Below, one piece after another: positions 19,247-27,935 of a DNA stretch of 64,000 nt. Within the stretch, counting starts at the first letter, position 1. Every line of letters starts with the position of its first letter. Below the pieces are notes generated by a model. The model worked only from the letters and a program-made list of their open reading frames with translations. It had not been told where the DNA came from and did not search any database. The stretch comes from an uncultured Prevotellaceae bacterium. GTDB lineage: Bacteria; Bacteroidota; Bacteroidia; Bacteroidales; Bacteroidaceae. A program made the translations under genes and the position numbers. The stretch lies in assembly GCA_947176535.1 (NCBI GenBank), contig CAMWQU010000009.1:1-64000 (forward strand), given 5' to 3'.

Positions 19247-20074
19247 ATGATACACTGGAATCCGGAGATATTCGCCTTTCACATCGGTTCGTTCGGTGTA
19301 CGTTGGTATTCGCTATGTTGGGCCATCGGTCTTTTCTCGGTCTATCTGTTAGAACATAAACTCTATCGTGAGCAGCGTGTTCCCGAAGAAAAGTTTGAAC
19401 CGTTGGTATTCTATTGCTTCTTCGGCATACTCATAGGTGCCCGTTTGGGCCATTGCCTGTTTTATGAACCCGATTACTTCCTGGCCCATCCTTTAGAAAT
19501 GGTGCTTCCCATGAAGCAGGATGCCATGGGAGCGTGGCATTATACGGGCTATGAGGGACTGGCCAGCCACGGCGGCACACTGGGACTTATGCTTGCACTC
19601 ATCCTCTTTGTCCGCAAGACGGGCCTGCGACTGCTTATGGTGCTTGACAACATCGCTATTGTCACACCCATCTGTGCCTGTGCCATACGTTTGGGCAATC
19701 TGATGAACTCGGAAATCATTGGACGTCCCACCGACGTACCTTGGGCTTTCATCTTCGAGCGTATCGACCTGACTCCGCGTCATCCCGGACAACTCTACGA
19801 GGCTCTTTGTTACGCCCTATTCTTCGGCATTCACTGGTATTTCTATCGCAAGAGTCCAAAGAAAGTGGGCACGGGCTTTTTCTTCGGCCTCTGTCTTACG
19901 CTTATCTTCACGGCCCGCATCTTCATAGAGTACACCAAGGAAAACCAAGTGGACTTTGAGAACGGTATGCTGTTCAACATGGGACAGCTCCTCAGCGTTC
20001 CTTTTGTGCTGCTGGGTGCATGGTGTATGTGGCGGAACCGGAAACAGACTACATCACCTCAAGGTAAAAACTGA
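19247..20074 (+). CDS. lgt: Prolipoprotein diacylglyceryl transferase
   Basis: SLCWAIGLFSVYLL..., GLASHGGTLG, RLGNLMNSEIIGRPTDVPWAFIF, HPGQLYEAL. Confidence 0.96.
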   Translation: MIHWNPEIFAFHIGSFGVRWYSLCWAIGLFSVYLLEHKLYREQRVPEEKFEPLVFYCFFGILIGARLGHCLFYEPDYFLAHPLEMVLPMKQDAMGAWHYTGYEGLASHGGTLGLMLALILFVRKTGLRLLMVLDNIAIVTPICACAIRLGNLMNSEIIGRPTDVPWAFIFERIDLTPRHPGQLYEALCYALFFGIHWYFYRKSPKKVGTGFFFGLCLTLIFTARIFIEYTKENQVDFENGMLFNMGQLLSVPFVLLGAWCMWRNRKQTTSPQGKN

Positions 20075-20348
20075 CGGGACGGAAACCGTCGTTGCAGCTA
20101 ATCATGGCACTCATGGGATTCTGCATCCATCCGTCGTAAAAGTTGCCTACGCCGTGGGCCAGTGATTCCACAAAGGGCCGCATCGTCTCCCACGCCGAAG
20201 GACAAAGCCCTGCGGGCCGCTCGCCGTCCACCGACACCCATTGCTGTCCGACCGTGACGTCGCAGGTATGTTCTATCTTGTTCTCGTAACGGGCCATCAG
20301 GTCTTCGTAGACAGTCTGGCGCATGGCCGTAATGCGTACTGCGTTCAT
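20049..20348 (-). CDS. TIGR04076-like family protein
   Basis: PAGLCPSAWETMRPFVESLAHGVGNFYDGWMQNPMSAMISCNDGFRPVSFYLE resembles this family; 26-nt convergent overlap with lgt. Confidence 0.65.
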   Translation of the reverse strand: MNAVRITAMRQTVYEDLMARYENKIEHTCDVTVGQQWVSVDGERPAGLCPSAWETMRPFVESLAHGVGNFYDGWMQNPMSAMISCNDGFRPVSFYLEVM

Positions 20349-20440
20349 TGTTCTTGCGCTTTTTTACGACGTAAAGATACGACATTCTTCCGATTCCTTT
20401 ATATGGATTCCCGATAAATTTCTACCCCTCAAATTTCCAT

Positions 20441-20569
20441 GCCCCGTATGGGCGCGTTTCGGTCCCGCTATGGACGCGCCCTCGACAATACTATTGTCTG
20501 CCCTCCGTCCCGCTATGGACGAGAGCCCGTCCATAGCGGGGCTGCAAACCGGCTCCGCACCGCGTGTGT
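20441..20569. repeat. Dyad array 2 = left 128-bp direct repeat (20442-20569) of the lgt-mutS cassette
   Basis: GTCCCGCTATGGAC 20462, GACAATACTATTGTC 20484, GTCCCGCTATGGAC 20507, GTCCATAGCGGGGC 20529; partner repeat at 23468-23595. Confidence 0.9.
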
Positions 20570-20688
20570 CATTATATTCCAGTTAAAGATTATTATTTTC
20601 TTAATGTCACATCTTAACTTTATACACTATCTTATTTATTTATGAAGAAAATACAGCCTCAATGGGGCGTAGATTGTAAAATATTTCG

Positions 20689-20696
20689 TAACTTTG
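20689..20696 (+). promoter_or_regulatory. -7 element TAACTTTG for RNA copy 3
   Basis: TAnnTTTG just 5' of the (G)CAC start, as in the other copies. Confidence 0.55.
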
Positions 20697-21035
20697 GCAC
20701 TGGATATGGAAGTCCTGTGACTGAAATACCCGCAAGATAAGGCTAAAGTTGCTTGTCCTGATATCGAAATCGCCAAAATAATCGCTGAAGGATATTGCAA
20801 TCTGACGCTCCTCTTTTTCATCTTTGAAGAAGAGCCATTGTATCACATCCATCAGGAGTGATGCATATTTAGGCTTTAATTCATGGTGAAATTGGGGAGT
20901 GGCCGTAACGGAATCTGAATCAACCCAGATACGAGACGGCGTAATGGTTGTATTTTCTTCAGCTTTGCACCTCAGCGAGGTGTTTGGCGATGCCTGATAT
21001 CGGTGTAGAGCGAGTAAGTCTCCTTTACGCCTTTT
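20697..21035 (+). ncRNA. Structured leader/small RNA, family copy 3 (divergent, longer)
   Basis: CACtGGA/TCCtGTG 5' hairpin; ATCGCCAAA (20769)/TTTGGCGAT (20983); AGGT/GCCT closing the conserved GTTTGGCGAT loop; GGCGTAA (20938)/TTACGCC (21025) then TTTT. Confidence 0.65.
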
Positions 21036-21108
21036 CTTGTGTCCAATCGTTACTGAAATTGCAGGAAATAGAGACTTGTTCCGGCAGTCATAATAATACT
21101 ATAAATCA

Positions 21109-22125
21109 ATGAACCAATCATTAGCAACATTTGGTTTGACCAAGGAACAGCTTCAGATCCTGTTCAGTTTAGAATGTCATATGGTGAACAAGGATCGCTA
21201 TGTCAAAGAGCGGTTTGTAGACCATATCAATCCATTGGTAGCCGACAACTCAAAGAAAAGCACATGGTATGTTGCTTTTCAGCGTAATCTTTCCAACTAT
21301 CTTATAGAGCAATCTCCAGAAGATAAATGGAACTCCATTCTTGCTCCGGAAGAGATACACCAACGAATCATTCAAGTATCGGCAACATCAGATACTGAAA
21401 TGTGGAAATATTTAATATTGTTGGAATGTGTTTTGTTTAGGCCTTATTTCCCAATGAATGAAGCTGACCAAAAAGATAAAAGATATAATGGGCTACGTTT
21501 CGATACCGAGACAAGAAAGCAAAGTCTTTCGGTTATTGCGGCATGGCTTGAGGTAGATGTTAAATATGTAGAACGGTTCGAAAACAGTTTTAAGAAGAAC
21601 ATAAAAAAGATGACGGGGTATTGGAATAAAGTACTCATCAGTGTAAGTGCCGGTGTAGCTGCGGCTGTTCTCGCTGTGGTAACTTGTGGTAGTTCAATAG
21701 CAGCATTCTTTGCAGCAGAAGGACTCTATGGTGCTGCTGCCGTAAGTTCCGGATTAGCCGCTCTCGGAGGTGGCGCAATTGCTGTTGGAGGGTTTGGAAT
21801 GGCCGGTGGAATGGCTGTTCTTGTCGGCGGAGGTGTGCTGCTTGGCCTCGGTGCCGGTGGCTCTGTAGGTATGGCAATTGCTTCTACCTCACCAAATGCT
21901 GTTTTGGGGGAGAATGCAAAGTTATGGGTTGTGCTTAAAGAGATTGTGATGGGAATCTTCAATGATACAAAACGTGCTCAGGATATTATCAGTACCTTAG
22001 CCGATAAAATTATGGCACTAAAGGAAGAAATTGCCCTGCTCAAGGTTCAACAAGAGGTGAATAAAGAAAGAATAAAGAACCTTGAGAAGTCTGTTTGCTA
22101 TATGGAGAAGATGATGAAAGCATGA
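21109..22125 (+). CDS. Accessory membrane protein with glycine/alanine-rich glycine-zipper-like hydrophobic region; function unknown
   Basis: Helical N-terminal half, then VSAGVAAAVLAVVTCGSS...GLAALGGGAIAVGGFGMAGGMAVLVGGGVLLGLGAGGSVGMAIA, then C-terminal coiled coil. Confidence 0.75.
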   Translation: MNQSLATFGLTKEQLQILFSLECHMVNKDRYVKERFVDHINPLVADNSKKSTWYVAFQRNLSNYLIEQSPEDKWNSILAPEEIHQRIIQVSATSDTEMWKYLILLECVLFRPYFPMNEADQKDKRYNGLRFDTETRKQSLSVIAAWLEVDVKYVERFENSFKKNIKKMTGYWNKVLISVSAGVAAAVLAVVTCGSSIAAFFAAEGLYGAAAVSSGLAALGGGAIAVGGFGMAGGMAVLVGGGVLLGLGAGGSVGMAIASTSPNAVLGENAKLWVVLKEIVMGIFNDTKRAQDIISTLADKIMALKEEIALLKVQQEVNKERIKNLEKSVCYMEKMMKA

Positions 22126-23363
22126 GTAAAGATGTGCCTTATATAAAAAACCTAAAGATTGAATCCTCGATAAAGAACGTCGAGGACTCAATCTCTGATA
22201 CGTTGTCTTCTTGTTCGGAATTCAGCGAGGTTGTCAATGTAGATGATGTAATTATTAGCAATCTTGAGACAAGAATTGCAGCTCTCATGACAAAAAATGG
22301 GATACCGCAACCTGAAAAAGAAGAAAAAACAAGCCATGTTAAATGTGAGACATCCGAGAAAGTACAAAAGACAGATATTCTACAAATAGATTGTGACTTA
22401 GTGGTATCTTGTGTCGCAGGAGGCTTGGCTGTATTGGTAGACTTCCTTGTTGTTAGAATCCCCAAAACAACAAATATAGTACGATGTGGAAAAGTTATTA
22501 ACCAGCAAGGAAGCCCGATGACTGAGGCTTTACGTAAAATAGGTTTCACGTCAGACGGTAAAACTGCCGGATGGGTTAAAACCTTAGAGTCTTTCTTTGG
22601 AGTTAATTACGATACATCTATAATAGCTGGAGAGAAAGGTTTTACTCCAAGGTCTCATCGATTGTACAGTCTGGCTCATGATCCTTCTCCTTCGGGCTTG
22701 TTATGGGCGTTAAAAGATGCTATAACCGGGACTACAAGCTATATTTCTCAGGACGGCATTCTCAAAAGTATTCCTACCAAACACGTCAGCGTATGGCGTA
22801 TTTTTGCGACACCTGTAATATGGATGGGACATATTCTTTCGGACATTTTTACAAAAGCAGGTGTTCCTATCCCAGGAAGTTGTCTCTTACGTACTCTTCA
22901 ATTCGGATCATTTGGAGAAAAAGGACGCACCATCGGCCAAGTAGTGGAGTATATGTATCTCGAAGGATATGATTTGCGCCATCTTGCTACTATGGCAACT
23001 GAGAAAGCAGTATTAGAATTTATAATTCGAGTATATCACTACCTTACGAAACCAACAATAGAGCAATTTGCCCGGCCTCAAGCTCTCATCCATATTGATT
23101 TAGAGAAACAGAACCGTCGGTTACAGAGTATGTGCCTGCAGGCATATGTGGTAGCCTCTTGTGGTAACGTAGCCAAACTTGCAATTTACCAATGGAACCC
23201 CACGGCACTTAATTTATCGGTATGGGTAGCCTTTTTCCGAACGGCTGTGACTGAATACAATCGGCGACATGGTTCAATGCAAGATGTTCTCGATACAATA
23301 GAGCAGCGTCAAATCATCAATGATCAATTTGATGCTATTGAGGCTAAATTAAATATGATCTAA
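22122..23363 (+). CDS. Accessory protein of unknown function, translationally coupled to the upstream gene
   Basis: MSKDVPYIKNLKIESSIKNVEDSI...; start ATG overlaps upstream stop (ATGA); HRLYSLAHDPSPSGLLWALKDAITG core. Confidence 0.75.
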   Translation: MSKDVPYIKNLKIESSIKNVEDSISDTLSSCSEFSEVVNVDDVIISNLETRIAALMTKNGIPQPEKEEKTSHVKCETSEKVQKTDILQIDCDLVVSCVAGGLAVLVDFLVVRIPKTTNIVRCGKVINQQGSPMTEALRKIGFTSDGKTAGWVKTLESFFGVNYDTSIIAGEKGFTPRSHRLYSLAHDPSPSGLLWALKDAITGTTSYISQDGILKSIPTKHVSVWRIFATPVIWMGHILSDIFTKAGVPIPGSCLLRTLQFGSFGEKGRTIGQVVEYMYLEGYDLRHLATMATEKAVLEFIIRVYHYLTKPTIEQFARPQALIHIDLEKQNRRLQSMCLQAYVVASCGNVAKLAIYQWNPTALNLSVWVAFFRTAVTEYNRRHGSMQDVLDTIEQRQIINDQFDAIEAKLNMI

Positions 23364-23466
23364 AAGAAGTTGTGATATTAGGATAGCAATCAATGTAAGG
23401 GCATACTTGTAAACTTGCTGTCTATTATCTTGTTTATTGCAGTCTTTTCTGTGATTTTACTCCCTA

Positions 23467-23595
23467 CCCCCGCATGGGCGCGTTTCGGTTCCGCTATGGA
23501 CGCGCCCTCGACAATAGTATTGTCTGCCCTCCGTCCCGCTATGGACGAAGCCCCGTCCATAGCGGGGCTGTAAACCGGCGTCGCGCCGCGTGTGT
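23467..23595. repeat. Dyad array 3 = right 128-bp direct repeat (23468-23595) of the cassette
   Basis: 118/128 identity by eye to 20442-20569, same orientation, no indels. Confidence 0.9.
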
Positions 23596-23673
23596 TTTCG
23601 GGCAGTCGTGATGCCGGAGAAAATGTATTCTGGAAAAGTCCCGCCTTTGCTTGCTTTTTCGTTCGATTTCGAT

Positions 23674-23681
23674 TACCTTTG
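23674..23681 (+). promoter_or_regulatory. -7 element TACCTTTG of mutS
   Basis: TAnnTTTG match upstream of ATG 23733. Confidence 0.5.
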
Positions 23682-23732
23682 TACTTGATTTTATACTCAA
23701 TCGTAATTCACGAACTATCCAGAAATAACGTT

Positions 23733-26336
23733 ATGGCCAAGACAGAAGGATTAACCCCGATGATGAAGCAGTTCTTCGACCTGAAGGCAAAGCATCCGGA
23801 TGCCATATTGCTGTTCCGGTGCGGCGACTTCTACGAGACGTACTGTCAGGATGCCATCGAGGCTTCGGCCATATTGGGCATAACGCTGACCAAACGGAAC
23901 AACGGCAGTGAAAACCCGACCGAGATGGCGGGTTTCCCCCATCATGCCTTGGACACCTATCTGCCTAAGTTGATAAGGGCCGGCCGACGGGTGGCCATTT
24001 GCGACCAATTGGAAGACCCGAAACTGACGAAGAAACTGGTGAAGCGCGGCATTACGGAATTGGTGACGCCGGGCGTTGCCATGAGCGACAATGTGCTTAA
24101 CTATAAGGAAAACAATTTCCTTGCGGCAGTCCATTTCGGGAAAGCCACCTGTGGCGTAGCCTTTCTGGACATCAGTACGGGTGAGTTCCTCTGTGCTGAG
24201 GGCACACCGGAGTTCGTGGAAAAGCTGATGGACAACTTTGTCCCGAAGGAAGTGCTCTTCGAACGGGGACGGCGGCCGCAGTTCGAGGGAGTGTTCGGAA
24301 CACGTCACTGCGTCTTCGAGATGGACGACTGGGTATTCACCGAGCAGTATGCCGTAAAGAAACTGACGAAGCACTTCGAGGTGAAGAACCTGAAAGGCTT
24401 TGGCGTCGAGCATCTGAAAAGCGGAATCGTGGCCAGTGGAGCCATCCTACAATACTTGGAAATCACGCAGCACATACAGATACGTCACATCACCTCGCTG
24501 CGCCGCATTGAAGAGGAACGCTTCGTCCGGCTCGATAAGTTCACTCTGCGCAGCCTGGAACTGTTAGGCTCGATGAGCGAGGAGGGCAAGTCGTTGTGCG
24601 ATGTCATGGATCGGACTATAACCCCCATGGGAGCCCGTATGCTACGACGCTGGATAACGTTTCCCCTGAAGGATGTCCGTCTCATTGAGCAACGCCTCGA
24701 CGTGGTGGATTATTACTTCCGGAAACCGGAATTTCGCGATTTCATCGAAGAAAGTCTGCATCCCATCAATGATTTGGAACGCATCATTTCGAAAGTGAAT
24801 GTCGGTCGTGTGTCACCCCGTGATGTCGTGCAGTTGAAGATTGCCTTGCAGACCGTGGAGAAAATCAAGCAGGCTTGTTCGGCCGCCGATAATGACATCA
24901 TCCGGCAAATCGGCGACCAGTTGAGTCCCTGCGCAGACATCCGCAACCGCATAGCCCGCGAGATTCAGCCCGACCCACCTCTTTTGGTGAACAAAGGCGG
25001 TGTTATCGCCAACGGCGTAAACGCAGAACTGGACGAACTGCGCAATATTGCCTATAACGGAAAGAACTACTTGCTGAAACTGCAACAGCAGGAAGCGGAG
25101 CGAACCGGCATTACCAGTCTGAAAATCGGTTACAACAACGTCTTCGGCTACTACCTTGAGGTAAGGAACACGTTCAAGGACAAAGTGCCGCAGGAGTGGG
25201 TGCGCAAGCAGACGCTGGCTCAGGCCGAACGCTACATCACGCAGGAACTGAAAGAGTATGAAGAGAAGATACTCGGTGCCGAGGACAAGATTCTGGCTTT
25301 GGAGACGCGCCTGTTCAACGAATTAGTGGTGACACTGGCCGAATACACTCCGCAAATACAAATCAATGCCAACCTCATTGCCCGGCTCGACTGCCTGCTT
25401 TCTTTCGCTCTTTCGGCCCGCGAGCACAACTACATCCGTCCCGTCGTGGATGATTCCTACATCATCGACATCCGCCAGGGTCGCCACCCCGTCATAGAAA
25501 TGCAGATGCCGGTGGGCGAACGCTATATCCCCAACGACGTTTTCTTAGACAACGAGACCCAGCAGATCATCATCATCACCGGCCCCAACATGGCCGGTAA
25601 GAGCGCGTTGCTCCGTCAGACGGCCATCATCACCCTGATGGCACAAATCGGTTGTTTCGTGCCGGCCGAACGTGCTCGCATCGGTATTGTGGACAAAATC
25701 TTCACCCGTGTCGGTGCCAGTGACAATATATCCATGGGCGAAAGTACCTTCATGGTGGAGATGAGCGAGGCTTCGAACATCCTCAACAATCTTTCGCCTC
25801 GTTCGTTGGTCATCTTCGACGAACTGGGACGGGGCACCAGCACCTATGACGGCATTTCCATTGCGTGGGCCATTGTCGAATACATCCACGAAAACCAGCG
25901 TGCCCATGCCCGCACGCTCTTCGCCACCCACTATCATGAGCTGAACGAAATGCAGCAGACCTACAACCGTATCAAGAACTTCAATGTCAGTGTGCGAGAG
26001 ATAGACGGTAAGGTCATCTTCCTGCGCAAATTAGAGCGTGGCGGCAGCGAACATTCTTTCGGCATCCACGTGGCCAAACTGGCAGGTATGCCCGGCAGCA
26101 TCGTGAAGCGCGCCGATCAGGTGCTCAAGCAGTTGGAAGCCACGAAGAACAGGGAAGTGGGCGGCAGCATTCAACTTACCAAGGTGCAGGACAACATGCA
26201 GATGAACTTTTTCCAGCTCGATGACCCCGTTCTGGCTCAGGTGCGTGACGAGATTCTCGGCCTCGACGTCGATAACCTTACCCCTTTGGAAGCCCTCAAC
26301 AAGCTCAATGACATCAAACGCATTGTAAAGGGATAA
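23733..26336 (+). CDS. mutS: DNA mismatch repair protein MutS
   Basis: [30 protein letters not shown]...[16 protein letters not shown]...[24 protein letters not shown] start 23592 is too far upstream. Confidence 0.97.
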   Translation: MAKTEGLTPMMKQFFDLKAKHPDAILLFRCGDFYETYCQDAIEASAILGITLTKRNNGSENPTEMAGFPHHALDTYLPKLIRAGRRVAICDQLEDPKLTKKLVKRGITELVTPGVAMSDNVLNYKENNFLAAVHFGKATCGVAFLDISTGEFLCAEGTPEFVEKLMDNFVPKEVLFERGRRPQFEGVFGTRHCVFEMDDWVFTEQYAVKKLTKHFEVKNLKGFGVEHLKSGIVASGAILQYLEITQHIQIRHITSLRRIEEERFVRLDKFTLRSLELLGSMSEEGKSLCDVMDRTITPMGARMLRRWITFPLKDVRLIEQRLDVVDYYFRKPEFRDFIEESLHPINDLERIISKVNVGRVSPRDVVQLKIALQTVEKIKQACSAADNDIIRQIGDQLSPCADIRNRIAREIQPDPPLLVNKGGVIANGVNAELDELRNIAYNGKNYLLKLQQQEAERTGITSLKIGYNNVFGYYLEVRNTFKDKVPQEWVRKQTLAQAERYITQELKEYEEKILGAEDKILALETRLFNELVVTLAEYTPQIQINANLIARLDCLLSFALSAREHNYIRPVVDDSYIIDIRQGRHPVIEMQMPVGERYIPNDVFLDNETQQIIIITGPNMAGKSALLRQTAIITLMAQIGCFVPAERARIGIVDKIFTRVGASDNISMGESTFMVEMSEASNILNNLSPRSLVIFDELGRGTSTYDGISIAWAIVEYIHENQRAHARTLFATHYHELNEMQQTYNRIKNFNVSVREIDGKVIFLRKLERGGSEHSFGIHVAKLAGMPGSIVKRADQVLKQLEATKNREVGGSIQLTKVQDNMQMNFFQLDDPVLAQVRDEILGLDVDNLTPLEALNKLNDIKRIVKG

Positions 26337-26349
26337 ATCTAAGACAGCC

Positions 26350-27927
26350 ATGCGAAAGCTACTCACGTCTCTTTTTCTTTTCCTTCTCTCTGTTCCGTCT
26401 CCGTTTTCGTCCCTGCAGGCGCGTCCCAAGTTAGTTGTCGGCATTATTGTCGATCAGATGCGTTGGGACTATCTGGAACGCTACAAAGACCGTTACTGCG
26501 AAGGCGGCTTCCGGCGGATGATGAGCGAAGGATATAACTGCACGCAGTGTATGATTAACTACTTGCCTGCCGTGACTGCGGTTGGGCATGCTTCGGTGTA
26601 CACGGGCACCGTGCCGGCTTTCCACGGCATTACAGGCAACAGTTTCCGCATAGACGGCCGACGGACTACGGCCGTTTACGACGAACAGATGCAGACGGTG
26701 GGCAGCCGGACGGAAGCCGGCAAGCGTTCACCCCATCTTCTGATGACGACCACCATCGGCGATGAGCTGCGTATGGCCACCAACTTTCGTTCCAAGGTCA
26801 TCGGTGTGGCCCTGAAAGACCGTGCCGCCATTCTGCCCGCCGGTCATTCCGCCAATGCGGCCTACTGGCTCGACGAGGCACCTGACAACAAGTTTATCAC
26901 CAGCACGTACTACATGAAAGAGTTGCCGAAGTGGGTGACAGACTTCAACCGACGCAACCTGAGTCGGGAATACATGAAGCGCGACTGGCCTCAACAGATG
27001 ATGTACGCCTCCGACACTTACGTGCAGAGCCATCCCCGAGATGCGCGCATCGAGCATCGTGTGGGCGACGATATCCGTACCACCCCTTGGGGTGCTACGC
27101 TGACTTTGGACATGGCCCGTGCCGCCATCGCCGGCGAAGAACTGGGCAAGGACGAATTTACCGATATGCTTTGTGTCAGCATCTCCTCCACCGATATGCT
27201 CGCGCATCGCGTAGGCTGCAATTCGCCGCTCATCGAGGATGCTTTTCTCTGGCTCGACCGTGATTTGGAATCCTTTTTCCGCTATCTTGACGAAACGGTA
27301 GGGGAGGGGCAGTGGATGGCTTTCCTGACTGCCGACCATGCCGGCAGCCACAACTTGCAGTTCCGCATGGACAACCGTCTGCCGGCTCAAGTGTGGGAAT
27401 CCACCCAAGTCATCGAGGAAATCAACAAACTTATTGCCCGGGAGACCGGCAAAGAGAGTAAGTTTGTCATGGGCATCAGTGACTTCAAACTGCTGCTCGC
27501 CGAACAACTTATCCGGCAGTCGGGACTGGAATGGAACCGCGTGGCCGACCTTGTTGTCAGTTACCTGAAGACACTGCCCGAAATACAGTATGCCTTCGAC
27601 ATAAACCGTATGCCCGACTACCTTCCCGAACCCCTCCGCACCATGGCGCGAAACGGCTACTATCCGGGCCGGACGGGACAAATACAGTTGATACCCGTCG
27701 GTGGCGTGATGGAAGCCTACCACTATGGCAAAGAGCAGAACCTGAAAGGTGCCTGCCACATGCTTTGGGGCCCCGACGACACCCACATTCCCCTTGTGTT
27801 CCTCGGCGACGGCGTTCCGCAGGGCCAAACCAATCGCAGTGTGCATATCACCGACATTGCCGCCACGGTCTGTTCCCTGCTCGGTATACAGCAACCCGGT
27901 GCCTGCGTAGGGCAGCCCCTTTTCTGA
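26350..27927 (+). CDS. Alkaline phosphatase family protein (type I phosphodiesterase/PafA-like)
   Basis: VGIIVDQMRWDYLERY...MINYLPAVTAVGHASVYTGTVPAFHGITGN. Confidence 0.88.
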   Translation: MRKLLTSLFLFLLSVPSPFSSLQARPKLVVGIIVDQMRWDYLERYKDRYCEGGFRRMMSEGYNCTQCMINYLPAVTAVGHASVYTGTVPAFHGITGNSFRIDGRRTTAVYDEQMQTVGSRTEAGKRSPHLLMTTTIGDELRMATNFRSKVIGVALKDRAAILPAGHSANAAYWLDEAPDNKFITSTYYMKELPKWVTDFNRRNLSREYMKRDWPQQMMYASDTYVQSHPRDARIEHRVGDDIRTTPWGATLTLDMARAAIAGEELGKDEFTDMLCVSISSTDMLAHRVGCNSPLIEDAFLWLDRDLESFFRYLDETVGEGQWMAFLTADHAGSHNLQFRMDNRLPAQVWESTQVIEEINKLIARETGKESKFVMGISDFKLLLAEQLIRQSGLEWNRVADLVVSYLKTLPEIQYAFDINRMPDYLPEPLRTMARNGYYPGRTGQIQLIPVGGVMEAYHYGKEQNLKGACHMLWGPDDTHIPLVFLGDGVPQGQTNRSVHITDIAATVCSLLGIQQPGACVGQPLF

Positions 27928-27935
27928 ACGCAATT

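Noticed and set aside
20570-23467. Cassette considered as a classical IS element or integron cassette
   Set aside because: No transposase or integrase ORF and the flanking repeats are direct rather than terminal inverted; attC-like sites not recognised
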